Translations under genes and position numbers: made by a program
Shown here: piece by piece, positions 23,164 to 32,600 of the stretch
Layout: the number at the start of each line of letters is the position of its first letter
How positions within the stretch are numbered: the first letter of the stretch is position 1
Assembly (NCBI GenBank): GCA_021296325.1
Contig: JAGWAR010000004.1
Location: forward strand, 401 to 53,125
Direction of reading: 5' to 3'
DNA: 52,725 nt
DNA from: Alphaproteobacteria bacterium
Lineage (GTDB): Bacteria; Pseudomonadota; Alphaproteobacteria; GCA-2746255
The notes under the pieces: model-generated
Told to the model about the DNA's origin: nothing
Seen by the model: only the letters and a program-made list of their open reading frames with translations
The model's database searches: none

Positions 23164-24849
23164 TCAGTTTGCCTGCCGCCTCAGGAACGCCGGAATCTCC
23201 AGCAGGTCTTCTTCCTGGCCGGCCGTCTCTTCCGTTGGCGCCGCTTCGCTGGCGATGCCCTCGTCGAGGCGTCCCTGCACCGGGGCCGCCGGGCGGGTTT
23301 CCTCGATGGCTGGCGCGGCCGGCCGTTCCGGTGCGGTTGGGGCGGCCCGTTCCGGGGCTGCCGGCACCACCGGTGCCGCCGCCCGTTCCGGTGCCACTGG
23401 GGCCGCTGCCGGGGCTGCTGGTGGTGCTGCCGGTGCCGCTGGCCGGGCCGGTGCCGCCATCGGCGGGGTCGGCCTCGTTATTGGCCGGGTTGGCTGGGTC
23501 TCCGCCGTCTCGCGGGGGCGGGCCGCCCGGCCGGTGCCGGTCATCCGCTCGAACAGGCTCGGCCGTTCCGTCGTCGTTTCCCGCCGCTGGGGACCATTGG
23601 CCAGGGCGGCGGCGGCGAAGGGGTCCGGCTCCGCCCGCTTCGGCGTCGGGGCCATCGGCTCCGGCGCGATAAAGGGCGGGTCCATCGGTGCGGCCGCCGG
23701 TTCGGCAGAGGCGGCGGGGATCTCTCCGGCCGGCCGTTGGCCGCCCGGTTGCGGTGCCGTGCCGAGGGTGGGCTCGCCCGCCTCGGCGGTGGCGGCGGGA
23801 CCGGCCACGCTCTTGCCTGGCTGGATGGCCCGGCCGCCTTCGGCGACGAGACTGATCCGGGTCGGCTTCGGTGCGAGTTCCGCCTTGAGGTCGATGCCGG
23901 TGGCGACGACGGAAACCCGCATGCGCCCTTCCAGCGCCTGGTCGAAGGTGGAACCGAAGATGATGTTCGCCTCCGGGTCGACCTCCTCGCGGATCCGGTT
24001 CGCCGCCTCGTCGACCTCGAACAGCGTCATGTCGAGCCCGCCGGTGATGTTGATCAGCACGCCGCGTGCCCCCTTCATCGTCACGTCGTCCAGCAGCGGG
24101 TTGGCGATGGCGGCCTCGGCGGCGTTCAGGCCGCGCTGGTCGCCGTCTGCTTCGCCGGTGCCCATCATCGCCTTGCCCATTTCGCCCATGACGGTGCGGA
24201 TGTCGGCAAAGTCGAGGTTGATCAGGCCCGGCATGACCATGAGATCGGTCACCCCGCGCACGCCGGATTGCAGGACGTTGTCCGCCATCTTGAAGGCGTC
24301 GGCGAAAGTCGTCGTCTCGTTCGCCACCCGGAAAAGGTTCTGGTTCGGGATGACGATCAGCGTGTCGACATATTGCTGCAACTCGGCCATGCCCATCTCG
24401 GCGAGTCGCATCCGTTGCGTGCCTTCGAAGGCGAAGGGCTTCGTCACGACGCCGACGGTGAGGATGCCTTTCTCGCGCGCTGCCCGGGCGATGACCGGGG
24501 CGCCCCCGGTGCCGGTGCCGCCGCCGAGACCGGCGGTGATGAAGACCATGTTGCTGCCTTCCAGGTGATCGAGGATCTCCTGCAGCGCTTCCTCTGCGGC
24601 GGCGCGGCCGATCTCGGGCCGCGAGCCGGCGCCCAGGCCTTGGGTGATCCCGGTGCCCATCTGCAGCTTGCGTCCCGCCTTGGAATGGGCGAGGGACTGG
24701 GCATCCGTGTTCACGACCAGGAACTCGACGCCTTCCAGATTGGCGTCGATCATGTTGTTCACCGCGTTGCCGCCGGCGCCGCCGACGCCAATCACGGTGA
24801 TTCGTGGCTTCAATTCGTAGGTTTCTGGCATTGTGAGATTAATCGTCAT
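23164..24849 (-). CDS. ftsZ: cell division GTPase FtsZ
   Basis: A 561-residue tubulin homologue that polymerises at midcell and organises the divisome. The GTP-binding core (about 12-325) has G-V-G-G-A-G-G-N, the tubulin signature G-G-G-T-G-T-G (109-115) and the T7 catalytic loop N-L-D-F-A-D-I (211-217). A long Pro/Ala/Glu-rich disordered linker runs from about residue 335, with repeated A-P-E-R-A-A-like units. The end carries the conserved tail [11 protein letters not shown] that binds FtsA. The ATG at 24849 was chosen because G-G-A-G-G lies six bases upstream; an in-frame ATG four codons earlier overlaps that site. It follows ftsA by 91 bp, room for its own promoter or regulatory leader. 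Confidence 0.98.
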   Translation of the reverse strand: MTINLTMPETYELKPRITVIGVGGAGGNAVNNMIDANLEGVEFLVVNTDAQSLAHSKAGRKLQMGTGITQGLGAGSRPEIGRAAAEEALQEILDHLEGSNMVFITAGLGGGTGTGGAPVIARAAREKGILTVGVVTKPFAFEGTQRMRLAEMGMAELQQYVDTLIVIPNQNLFRVANETTTFADAFKMADNVLQSGVRGVTDLMVMPGLINLDFADIRTVMGEMGKAMMGTGEADGDQRGLNAAEAAIANPLLDDVTMKGARGVLINITGGLDMTLFEVDEAANRIREEVDPEANIIFGSTFDQALEGRMRVSVVATGIDLKAELAPKPTRISLVAEGGRAIQPGKSVAGPAATAEAGEPTLGTAPQPGGQRPAGEIPAASAEPAAAPMDPPFIAPEPMAPTPKRAEPDPFAAAALANGPQRRETTTERPSLFERMTGTGRAARPRETAETQPTRPITRPTPPMAAPARPAAPAAPPAAPAAAPVAPERAAAPVVPAAPERAAPTAPERPAAPAIEETRPAAPVQGRLDEGIASEAAPTEETAGQEEDLLEIPAFLRRQAN

Positions 24850-24940
24850 CGTTGCCTCCATAATCCTTCGGGTTCATGCCTTTGCCGGTGATCGCCGGCG
24901 GTTGTCGTGGGTTGTCCAAATGCAAAGCGCTTTCCTTCTT

Positions 24941-26191
24941 CTAGAAATTCTCGCGTAACCAATTGCCGATGCGGCCCGGCCGGCTGGCGGATTTCGCCGC
25001 CGGCATGGGGAATTTGCCGGTCCAGTCGCTGGGCGTGCGAAGGGCAAAACTCAAAAGACCGGCACAGGTGGCGAAAGCCGGCCCGCCGGTGGCTTCGGCC
25101 AGCCCGCGGATGCGGATCGGCCGGCCCAGGCGCACCGGCTTGCCAAGCACGCTGGCGGCCAGCTCGCGGCTGCCTTGCAGTTGGCTGGCGCCGCCGGTCA
25201 GCACGACCCGCCGGCCGGCGTAGCGGCCGAAGCCGCTGGTTTCGAGACGGTTGCGGACGAGCTCAAAGGTTTCCTCCAGGCGCGGCTTGATGATTCCGGT
25301 CAGCATCGAGCGCGGCACGTGGTTGGCCCGGGCGTGTTCCTCTTCGCCGACGGTCGGCACGTCGATCAGTTCGCGGTCGTCCGTCTGCGAGGGCAGCGCG
25401 TTGCCGTACAGCGTCTTCATCCGTTCGGCGTGGATGATCGGCGTCGCCAGCCCGCGTGCGATGTCGTTGGTGACGTGCTGGCCGCCGATCGGGATGCTGT
25501 CCGTATAGATCGCGTTGCCATCGGCGAAGACGGCGATCGACGTCGTGCCGCCGCCCATGTCGATCAGCGTCGCGCCAAGCTTCATCTCGTCCTCGACGAG
25601 GGAGGCCAGGCCCGCCGCGTAGGCCGATTCGACGACCGTCTGGACGTCGAGGTGGCAGCGCTCGACGCAGGCCGAGAGATTCCGCACGGCGCTTTCCAGC
25701 GCGGTGATCCGGTTGACCTTGACGCCAAGCCGGTGGCCGAACATGCCGCGCGGATTGTCGATGCCGTTGCTGCCGTCGATGCTGTAGCCGACCGGGATGG
25801 CGTGCAGCAAGGCGCGTTCCTCCGGCATTTCGCGCACGAACCCTTCCGACAATGCGCGGCGGATGTCCTCGTCGCCGATTTCGTCGCGGGTCAGCGGCAC
25901 CTCGACGTCGATCAGCTGCGAGCCGGGCGCGCCGCCGGACAGGCTGACGATGACCTCGCGGATGGTTGTTTCCGTCATTTCCTCGGCCGAGGTGACGGCG
26001 GCCAGAATCGCCTGTTCGGCGGCTTCCATGTTGGTAACCGTGCCGGCGCGCAGGCCCTTGGCGACCTGGTGGCCGATGCCGGTGATGTTGAGACCGTCTT
26101 CCTCGCGGATCTCGGCGATGAAGCAGCAGATCTTCGTCGTGCCGATGTCCAGCGCCGTGATCAGGCCGTTGCGTGGTTTCGTATGTGCCAT
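24941..26191 (-). CDS. ftsA: cell division protein FtsA
   Basis: A 416-residue actin-like ATPase that anchors FtsZ to the membrane and links it to later division proteins. Nucleotide-site motifs are A-L-D-I-G-T-T-K (phosphate 1), I-D-M-G-G-G-T-T-S (phosphate 2) and V-V-L-T-G-G-A-S-Q (adenosine). The 1C subdomain is in the usual place (about 85-165). The C-terminus G-R-I-G-N-W-L-R-E-N-F is the amphipathic membrane-targeting helix. It is 12 bp downstream of ftsQ and 91 bp upstream of ftsZ, the standard ftsQ-ftsA-ftsZ order. Confidence 0.98.
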   Translation of the reverse strand: MAHTKPRNGLITALDIGTTKICCFIAEIREEDGLNITGIGHQVAKGLRAGTVTNMEAAEQAILAAVTSAEEMTETTIREVIVSLSGGAPGSQLIDVEVPLTRDEIGDEDIRRALSEGFVREMPEERALLHAIPVGYSIDGSNGIDNPRGMFGHRLGVKVNRITALESAVRNLSACVERCHLDVQTVVESAYAAGLASLVEDEMKLGATLIDMGGGTTSIAVFADGNAIYTDSIPIGGQHVTNDIARGLATPIIHAERMKTLYGNALPSQTDDRELIDVPTVGEEEHARANHVPRSMLTGIIKPRLEETFELVRNRLETSGFGRYAGRRVVLTGGASQLQGSRELAASVLGKPVRLGRPIRIRGLAEATGGPAFATCAGLLSFALRTPSDWTGKFPMPAAKSASRPGRIGNWLRENF

Positions 26192-26203
26192 GACGTTTTG
26201 CCC

Positions 26204-27046
26204 TTATGTCTCCCGTCCGCTTGCGTGGCCGGCCTTGCTGGACAACAGTCGGATGACGAGTCGTCCCTTGAGGCGCAGATCCACGGCGGCGATCTTGCGT
26301 TTCGTGATTCCTTCGATGCGGTCGTATTCCGCGAGACTGGCCCAGGCGCTCGCGATGCCGTCTTCCGGCAGGTAGACATCGACGCCGCTGCGAAGCCGCA
26401 GGTTCCACCGCCGCTTGCCGATCAGCGTGGCGGTGGCGACGTTGGCGAGAAGCGCGGGCTCGCTTTTCAGCGTCGTGAACAGCGCTTGCGCCTGTTGTGG
26501 CGCCGTGTCGCCGATGACGATGGGCAGTTCGCGGAAGCGCCCGAGTTCCTCGCGCAGGATGACGACGCCCGTCTCGTCGATCAGCGCGAGCTTGCCGCCC
26601 GACTGCCAAAGCGCGAGCGGGCGGCGTTCGACGAGGCGCAACCGCACGCGGTCCGGCAGCCGCCGTTCAACGGCGGCCCGGCGCACCCAGGGCAGCGTCT
26701 CCAGCGTCGTCCTTGCCGCCTCCGGGTCGAAGGCGAGGATGGGGTCGCCGGCCTCGATGGCAAGGGCGCCAAGCGCGCTTTCCCGCGACGTTTCTCCAAG
26801 CCCCTGGATGTCGATGGCGCGGATGGTGAGGCCGGCCGCAACGCTTCGCTCGATTCCCCAGGCAAGCAGCGCGTCCCGCTGCACCATTGCCCAGCCGGAG
26901 CTCCACGCCCAGCCAAGGCCGGCCAGCATGGCCAGCCCGCCTGCGGCCAGCCCGCCGATGACGACGCGGCTTCCCCGCGGTGGCCGGCGCTTGCGCGTCT
27001 GCTTCGCCGTTGTTTTCGGAACGAATTTGCGGATCAACCTTCGCAT
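26204..27046 (-). CDS. ftsQ: cell division protein FtsQ
   Basis: A 280-residue bitopic inner-membrane protein of the FtsQ-FtsL-FtsB complex that activates septal peptidoglycan synthesis. It has a basic cytoplasmic N-terminus rich in Arg/Lys, one membrane segment (about 28-48), a POTRA domain beginning I-R-A-I-D-I-Q-G-L-G (about 74) and the FtsQ beta domain with L-P-W-V-R-R-A-A-V and V-E-R-R-P-L-A-L-W. The start overlaps the end of ddl by 13 bases, indicating translational coupling. Confidence 0.95.
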   Translation of the reverse strand: MRRLIRKFVPKTTAKQTRKRRPPRGSRVVIGGLAAGGLAMLAGLGWAWSSGWAMVQRDALLAWGIERSVAAGLTIRAIDIQGLGETSRESALGALAIEAGDPILAFDPEAARTTLETLPWVRRAAVERRLPDRVRLRLVERRPLALWQSGGKLALIDETGVVILREELGRFRELPIVIGDTAPQQAQALFTTLKSEPALLANVATATLIGKRRWNLRLRSGVDVYLPEDGIASAWASLAEYDRIEGITKRKIAAVDLRLKGRLVIRLLSSKAGHASGRET

Positions 27047-27951
27047 CGCGCGTTCTCCACCATCCAGGTCACAAGCTCGGTAAAGGAAAGGCCGGCATGG
27101 GCCGCGATCTCCGGCACCAGCGACAGCGGCGTCATGCCCGGCTGGGTGTTCACTTCCAGCGCATAGAACTGGCCGGGCTCGCCGCGGCTGTCGTCGTAGC
27201 GCAGGTCGGTCCGTGAAACGCCCCGGCAGCCCAGCGCCCGGTGGGCGCGCAGGCCAAGGGCGAGGGCCTCCTCATAGGCCTGCGGCCGGATGGCCGCCGG
27301 CATCTGATGGTTGGCCCGTCCGGCCGTGTACTTCGCGGCGTAGTCGTAGAACCCTTCCTTGGGGCGGATCTCGATGGCGCCCAGCGCCACCTCGCCCATG
27401 ACGGCGACGCAGATTTCGCGGCCGGGGATGTAGCGTTCGACCAGCACGTCGTCGCCGAAGGACCAGTCCGGGCCGAGCCCGGGCCGGGTGGCCGCGTCGA
27501 GCACGAGGCGCACGCCGACGCTGGAGCCTTCGTTCAACGGCTTCAGCACGTAGGGCGGCTCCATCGGATGGGCCGCCTCGACCGCCTGGCGGGTGACGAT
27601 CCTCCCTTCCGGGTGCGGGATGCCGTTCACGTCGAAAAGCCGGCGCGTGCTCGCCTTGTCCATGGCGATGGCCGAGGCCAGCACGCCGGAATGGGTGTAG
27701 GGGACGCCGAGCATCTCCAGCAGCCCCTGGATGCAGCCATCCTCGCCGAAGCGCCCGTGCAGCGCGTTGAAGACGGCGTCCGGTTTCGGGTCCAGCGCCT
27801 TCAGCAGCGCCGCGATGTCGCGGGTGACCTCGACGGCCTCGACGCGATGGCCGCCCTCGGCCAACGCCTCGGCGACGGCGCGTCCGCTCACCAGCGAGAC
27901 TTCCCGCTCGACGGACCAGCCCCCCATCAGGACGGTGATGCGTTTCGTCAT
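27034..27951 (-). CDS. ddl: D-alanine--D-alanine ligase
   Basis: A 305-residue ATP-grasp enzyme that makes the D-Ala-D-Ala dipeptide joined by MurF. It has L-M-G-G-W-S-V-E-R-E-V-S at the N-terminus, H-G-R-F-G-E-D-G, the ATP-grasp K-P-L-N-E-G-S-S-V-G-V, E-R-Y-I-P-G-R-E and the C-terminal E-V-N-T-Q-P-G-M-T metal and substrate loop. I placed the start at the ATG at 27951 (M-T-K-R-I-T-V-L), which overlaps the murB stop by ATGA. The longer open frame upstream is murB shadow. It overlaps ftsQ by 13 bases. Confidence 0.97.
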   Translation of the reverse strand: MTKRITVLMGGWSVEREVSLVSGRAVAEALAEGGHRVEAVEVTRDIAALLKALDPKPDAVFNALHGRFGEDGCIQGLLEMLGVPYTHSGVLASAIAMDKASTRRLFDVNGIPHPEGRIVTRQAVEAAHPMEPPYVLKPLNEGSSVGVRLVLDAATRPGLGPDWSFGDDVLVERYIPGREICVAVMGEVALGAIEIRPKEGFYDYAAKYTAGRANHQMPAAIRPQAYEEALALGLRAHRALGCRGVSRTDLRYDDSRGEPGQFYALEVNTQPGMTPLSLVPEIAAHAGLSFTELVTWMVENARCEG

Positions 27952-28889
27952 GCCGCCCCTCCGCCTTCCGCCGGAACGCCGATCCGGCGGATTTCCCATT
28001 CCAGCGCGACGCCGGTTGCCTCCAGCACGCGCCGGCGCACTTCTTCGCCCAGCGCCTCGAGGTCGGCGGCCGTCGCACAGCCGGTGTTGATCAGGAAGTT
28101 GCAGTGCTTTTCCGAAACCGCGGCGCCGCCGATCTGTAAACCCCGGCAACCGGCCCGCTCGATCAGCTCCCAGGCCTTCGCCCCTTCCGGGTTCTTGAAG
28201 GTGCTGCCGCCGGTGCGGGTTCGAATCGGCTGGGTTTCTTCACGAGCGCCGGCGATCTCGGCGATGCGCCGCCCAATCTCTTGTGCATCGCCTCGCTCGC
28301 CAAGGAGGATGGCGCTCGTGAAGACCCAGTCATCCGGCACGCTTGTGTGCCGGTAGGAAAAACCAAGTTCGGAAGCGGGAAGCCGTTTTACCTGGCCGCT
28401 TGAGTCCAGCGCCGTCGCTTCCACGGCGACGTCTTTCGTTTCTCGCCCGTAGGCGCCCGCGTTCATGCGAAGCGCGCCGCCCAGCGTGCCGGGGATGCCG
28501 CTCAGGAATTCCAGCCCGGCGATGGCGGCGTCGCGGCTGGCCATGGCGACGGCGCGGTTGGATGCGCCGGCGCCGGCCTTCAGCGTCGCGCCCTCGGCCT
28601 CGATCCTGGCGAAGCCGCGGCCCAGCCGGATGACGACGCCGGGCACGCCGCCGTCGCGCACCAGAAGGTTGGAGCCCAGCCCCAGCATCGTGACCGGCAC
28701 GTCGGCCGGCTTGTGTTCCAGGAAAGCGGCCAGATCGTCGCGGTCCCTGGGCTCGAACAGGATTTCGGCCGGGCCGCCGACCCGGAACCAGGTCATCGCG
28801 TCCAGCGGGGCGTCCTCGACATAGCGGCCCTCCACCCGGGGCAGGCGGTCGTGCAGGCGTTCCATGTTTTCTTCCCGCGCCGCCATCAT
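27948..28889 (-). CDS. murB: UDP-N-acetylenolpyruvoylglucosamine reductase
   Basis: A 313-residue FAD enzyme that reduces UDP-GlcNAc-enolpyruvate to UDP-MurNAc. FAD-domain motifs are [22 protein letters not shown] and [18 protein letters not shown]. The substrate domain has [14 protein letters not shown] and H-C-N-F. S-Y-R rather than a split Tyr loop suggests the short type IIb form. The start is at 28889, where ATGATG overlaps the murC stop and G-G-A-G-G lies seven bases upstream. The second Met is equally possible. Confidence 0.97.
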   Translation of the reverse strand: MMAAREENMERLHDRLPRVEGRYVEDAPLDAMTWFRVGGPAEILFEPRDRDDLAAFLEHKPADVPVTMLGLGSNLLVRDGGVPGVVIRLGRGFARIEAEGATLKAGAGASNRAVAMASRDAAIAGLEFLSGIPGTLGGALRMNAGAYGRETKDVAVEATALDSSGQVKRLPASELGFSYRHTSVPDDWVFTSAILLGERGDAQEIGRRIAEIAGAREETQPIRTRTGGSTFKNPEGAKAWELIERAGCRGLQIGGAAVSEKHCNFLINTGCATAADLEALGEEVRRRVLEATGVALEWEIRRIGVPAEGGGAA

Positions 28890-30316
28890 GGGTCCACCTC
28901 CACCGGCTTGCCGGAAAGCGTGGCAAGCTCCATCGGCAGGGTCTGCGCCCACAGCGTCACGTCGCCGGCGCCCAGGCAGACGACGTAATCGCCCGCCTTG
29001 GCAAGCTCATGGACGAGCGGGCCCAGCGCCTTCGGCCCCTCCAGCGCGATCACGTTGCGATGCCCGTGGGCGCAGAGGCCCTCGATGATGGCATCGCGGT
29101 GGACGCCTTGGACCGGCTTCTCGCCCGCCGCGTAGACGTCGGAAACGATGACGGCGTCGGCGTCGTTGAAGGCCGTGCAGAATTCTTCGAACAGGTCGTG
29201 GACGCGGCTGAAACGGTGCGGCTGGAAGACGGCGATCACCTGGCCCTCGGCGATCGCCCGCGCGCTGCCCAGCACGGCGGTAATCTCGGCCGGATGGTGG
29301 CCGTAGTCGTCGATGACGGTAATGCCGCCGACGGTGCCGGTGCGGGTGAAGCGTCGCTTGACGCCGCCAAACCCGGCCAGCGCGTCGCGCAGCGTGGCTT
29401 CCTCGATGTGCAGTTCGTTGGCGACCGCAACCATGGCAAGGGCGTTCTTCACGTTATGGACGCCCGGCATGGGGAGCCGGAGTCCCTCGAGAGTCGTTTC
29501 CTTGCCACGGCTGCGATCCGTCAACGTGACGTCGAAATAGGTCGCTTCCGGTGTGATGCGGACGTTCGTGCCGCGGATGTCGGCCTGCGGGCTAAGGCCG
29601 CAAGTCACGATCCGGCGGTCGGCGACGCGCGGGATCATCGCCTGGACTTCCGCGTCGTCGATGCAAAGCACGGCGAAACCGTAGAACGGGATGTTCTCGA
29701 CGAAGCGTACGAAGGCGTTCCGAAGTTCGTCGAAGGAACCGTAGAAATCGAGATGCTCGCGGTCGATGTTCGTCACGACGGCGATCGTCGCCGGCAGTTT
29801 CGTGAAGGTGCCATCCGACTCGTCCGCCTCGACGACGATCCATTCGCCATCGCCGAGGCGCGCGTTTGTGCCATAGGCGTTGATGATGCCGCCGTTGATC
29901 ACGGTGGGGTCCATGCTGGCGCTGTCGAGAAGGGCGGCGATCATCGACGTCGTCGTCGTCTTTCCGTGGGCGCCGCCGACGGCAATGGCCATTTTCAGAT
30001 GCATCAGTTCGCCCAGCATCTCGGCGCGCCGGACGACCGGCAGGTGCTGCGCGCGGGCCGCCGTCACCTCGGCGTTGTCGGCCTTGACGGCGGAGGAAAT
30101 GACGACGACTTCCGCGTCCTTGATGTTATCGGCCGCGTGTCCGATGGCGACGGGAATGCCAAGCTCGCGCAGGCGCAGCACGTTCGCGTTCTCGCTCAAG
30201 TCGCTGCCCTGCACGCGGCAGCCGAGGTTGTGCAGGATTTCCGCAATCCCGCTCATGCCGATGCCGCCGATGCCGACGAAATGGATTCTGCCGAGGGAAA
30301 GGGGAAGCGTTCTCAT
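28886..30316 (-). CDS. murC: UDP-N-acetylmuramate--L-alanine ligase
   Basis: A 476-residue Mur ligase that adds the first residue of the stem peptide. The Rossmann start is [13 protein letters not shown], the ATP loop [10 protein letters not shown], then [17 protein letters not shown] and the C-terminal [10 protein letters not shown]. The ATG at 30316 overlaps the murG stop by ATGA, and its own stop overlaps murB. The open frame upstream of this ATG is murG shadow. Confidence 0.98.
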   Translation of the reverse strand: MRTLPLSLGRIHFVGIGGIGMSGIAEILHNLGCRVQGSDLSENANVLRLRELGIPVAIGHAADNIKDAEVVVISSAVKADNAEVTAARAQHLPVVRRAEMLGELMHLKMAIAVGGAHGKTTTTSMIAALLDSASMDPTVINGGIINAYGTNARLGDGEWIVVEADESDGTFTKLPATIAVVTNIDREHLDFYGSFDELRNAFVRFVENIPFYGFAVLCIDDAEVQAMIPRVADRRIVTCGLSPQADIRGTNVRITPEATYFDVTLTDRSRGKETTLEGLRLPMPGVHNVKNALAMVAVANELHIEEATLRDALAGFGGVKRRFTRTGTVGGITVIDDYGHHPAEITAVLGSARAIAEGQVIAVFQPHRFSRVHDLFEEFCTAFNDADAVIVSDVYAAGEKPVQGVHRDAIIEGLCAHGHRNVIALEGPKALGPLVHELAKAGDYVVCLGAGDVTLWAQTLPMELATLSGKPVEVDP

Positions 30317-31476
30317 GCCGCCACCTCCCGCGCGTTCGGGTTGCGCCGTTGGGCGCCGCCGTTGTGGCCGTTCGAATCCGCCAGCAACTCCATCACGGCG
30401 TCGGCCAGCCGTTCCGCCGCGATTCCCTGGCCCAACGCCTTCGCGCTTGCCGCTGCCTTGTTCAGGATGACCGGAAGTCCGAGGAAGGATTCGATACGCG
30501 CGGCCAGCGCCTCCGGCGTGAAGCAGCTTTCCGGCATCAGCCAGGCGCCGCCCGCCTCGTCCAGCGCGCGCGCGTTCGCCATCTGATGGTCGTCGGTGGC
30601 GGACGGGTAGGGTACCAGGATGGCCGGCCGCCCGGCCGTCGTCAGTTCGGCCACCGTCGAGGCGCCGGCCCGCGAGATGACGAGATGGGCGGTGGAAAGG
30701 CGCGCCGGCACGTCCTCGAAGAAGGACGCCACCTCCGCCGCGATGCCGGCGGCCTCGTACGCGCCGCGCACGGCGTTCAGATCCTCCGGCCGGCATTGCT
30801 GGCTGACGCGAAGCCGCGGGCGCGCCGTATCGTCAAGCGCAACCAGCGCCTTCGGGACGATGCGGGCAAAGACGCTGGCCCCCTGGCTGCCGCCCAGGAC
30901 CAGCACGGCGAACGGCCCGTCGGATAGCGGCGCCGGGTAGGGCTTCTCGCGCACCTCGTAGAAGGCCTGGCGCACCGGGTTGCCGGTGACCAGAACCTTC
31001 AGCGCGTCGGCCGGCCGCAAATTGCCGGTCGCGTTGAAGGACATGGCCAGCGTCGTGACGAGGGGGGCCAGCAGGTGGTTGGCCCGGCCGAGGATGGCGT
31101 TCTGTTCGTGCAGGATCGTCGGGATGCCCAGGCACTTCGCCGCCAGCATCGCCGGCACCGGCGCGTAGCCGCCGAAACCGATGACGACGGCGGGCTTCAA
31201 GCGCCGCAACAGCCGGATGGCCTGGAGGAAGCCGCAGGCCAGTACGCAGGCCGCCTTCGCCAGCCGGAAGAACTTTCGTCCCGCCATCGGCGCGGCCTGG
31301 ATCTGGTGCACCTCAAGATTCCTGAGCGCCCCGCCATAGGCGTGCCCGCGCCGGTCCGTCACCAGCGCCAGCTTCACGCCCCGGCGGATCAGCGTCGCCG
31401 CCAGCGCCTCGGCCGGGAAGACGTGGCCGCCGGTGCCGCCCGTCGCCAGCAGAACGAGATTTTCCCGGCCCGCCAT
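30313..31476 (-). CDS. murG: lipid II-forming N-acetylglucosaminyltransferase MurG
   Basis: A 387-residue peripheral membrane GT-B enzyme that adds GlcNAc to lipid I. It shows the family loops [12 protein letters not shown] (G-loop 1), G-F-G-G-Y and [11 protein letters not shown] in the N-domain, and [18 protein letters not shown] and [10 protein letters not shown] in the C-domain, where the Glu of A-E-L contacts UDP. The start codon shares one base with the ftsW stop (TGATG), so translation is directly re-initiated. The stop overlaps murC. Confidence 0.98.
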   Translation of the reverse strand: MAGRENLVLLATGGTGGHVFPAEALAATLIRRGVKLALVTDRRGHAYGGALRNLEVHQIQAAPMAGRKFFRLAKAACVLACGFLQAIRLLRRLKPAVVIGFGGYAPVPAMLAAKCLGIPTILHEQNAILGRANHLLAPLVTTLAMSFNATGNLRPADALKVLVTGNPVRQAFYEVREKPYPAPLSDGPFAVLVLGGSQGASVFARIVPKALVALDDTARPRLRVSQQCRPEDLNAVRGAYEAAGIAAEVASFFEDVPARLSTAHLVISRAGASTVAELTTAGRPAILVPYPSATDDHQMANARALDEAGGAWLMPESCFTPEALAARIESFLGLPVILNKAAASAKALGQGIAAERLADAVMELLADSNGHNGGAQRRNPNAREVAA

Positions 31477-32600
31477 CAGAATTTCCCCCGGAAGCGCGAG
31501 TGGCGCCGCGTGAAGGCGAGGACGAGTCCCATCGTTAGCGCCAGGGCCAGCAGGGACGACCCACCATACGAAATGAACGGCAGCGTCATGCCTTTCGTCG
31601 GCATCAGGCTCACCGTCGACGCCAGGTTGATCAGGGCCTGTAGCGCGAATTGCAGCAAAAGCCCGGCCGTGGCAAGCAGGATGAAAAGGTTTTCCTCGCG
31701 CATCATCCGGCTGAAACCGCGCAGCAGGATGAAGGCGAACAGGCTGACAATCAGCAGGCAGGCGAGCAGGCCAAACTCCTCGCCGATGACGGCGAAAACG
31801 AAGTCCGTATGGGCGTCCGGAATCGTTTCCTTGATGTGCCCTTCGCCGGGGCCGCGCCCGAACAGGCCGCCATTGCCGAACGCCTCCATGGCGCGCGTGA
31901 CCTGGTAGCTGTTCGTTGAAGCCGGATCGAGGAAGCTGTCGACGCGAAGCGCCACGTGGGGGAACGCAAAATAGGCGCCGACCATGCCGGCGATGCCAAG
32001 CGAAAGCAGAAGCGCCGCCCATGGCAGCGGCAGGCCGGCCATGACGAACTGGACGCACCAGGTGGCGGAAACGACGAAGGCCATGCCCATGTCCGGCTGC
32101 ATCAGGAGCAGGGCGACGACGAGGAAATAAAGCGCGATCGAAATGGCGCGGCCGGCAAATTCCTGATCGAGCCGGTGCTCGGCGAACATCCAGGCGGCCA
32201 GCACGGCGAAACCAGGCTTGATGAATTCGGAAGGCTGCAACGACAGACCGGCGATCCAGATCCAGCGCCGGGCGCCCTTGACCTCGGCGCCGATGAAGGG
32301 AAGCAGCATCAGCAGCACGAGGGCGCCCAGAAAGACGAGGATGGCGAACCGGCGCGCCTGGCGCGGCGACAGCAGCGAGGCGAAGAACAGCGTGCCCATG
32401 GCCAGCGGCAGGTAGCTCAGATGGCGCTCGACGAAATGCAGCGATCCGACGCCGATGCGCTCGGCCACCGGCGGGCTCGCCGCCAGCGTGGCCAGCACGC
32501 CAAGCCCGATCAGCAACAGCAACGCGGCCAGCATCCAGTGGTCCACCGTCCACCACCAGCGGCTGAGCGTGCTCGTATCCGTGCGCGCGAAGCTCGTCAT
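31476..32600 (-). CDS. ftsW: septal peptidoglycan polymerase FtsW
   Basis: A 374-residue SEDS-family inner-membrane glycosyltransferase that polymerises lipid II with FtsI. About ten hydrophobic segments are present. Family blocks include A-R-R-W-I-W-I-A-G-L-S-L-Q-P-S-E-F-I-K-P, M-Q-P-D-M-G, G-N-G-G-L-F-G-R-G-P-G-E-G, H-T-D-F-V-F-A-V-I-G-E-E-F-G and K-G-M-T-L-P-F-I-S-Y-G-G-S-S. The start at 32600 (M-T-S-F-A-R) overlaps the murD stop by ATGA. The longer frame upstream is murD shadow. Confidence 0.97.
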   Translation of the reverse strand: MTSFARTDTSTLSRWWWTVDHWMLAALLLLIGLGVLATLAASPPVAERIGVGSLHFVERHLSYLPLAMGTLFFASLLSPRQARRFAILVFLGALVLLMLLPFIGAEVKGARRWIWIAGLSLQPSEFIKPGFAVLAAWMFAEHRLDQEFAGRAISIALYFLVVALLLMQPDMGMAFVVSATWCVQFVMAGLPLPWAALLLSLGIAGMVGAYFAFPHVALRVDSFLDPASTNSYQVTRAMEAFGNGGLFGRGPGEGHIKETIPDAHTDFVFAVIGEEFGLLACLLIVSLFAFILLRGFSRMMREENLFILLATAGLLLQFALQALINLASTVSLMPTKGMTLPFISYGGSSLLALALTMGLVLAFTRRHSRFRGKF

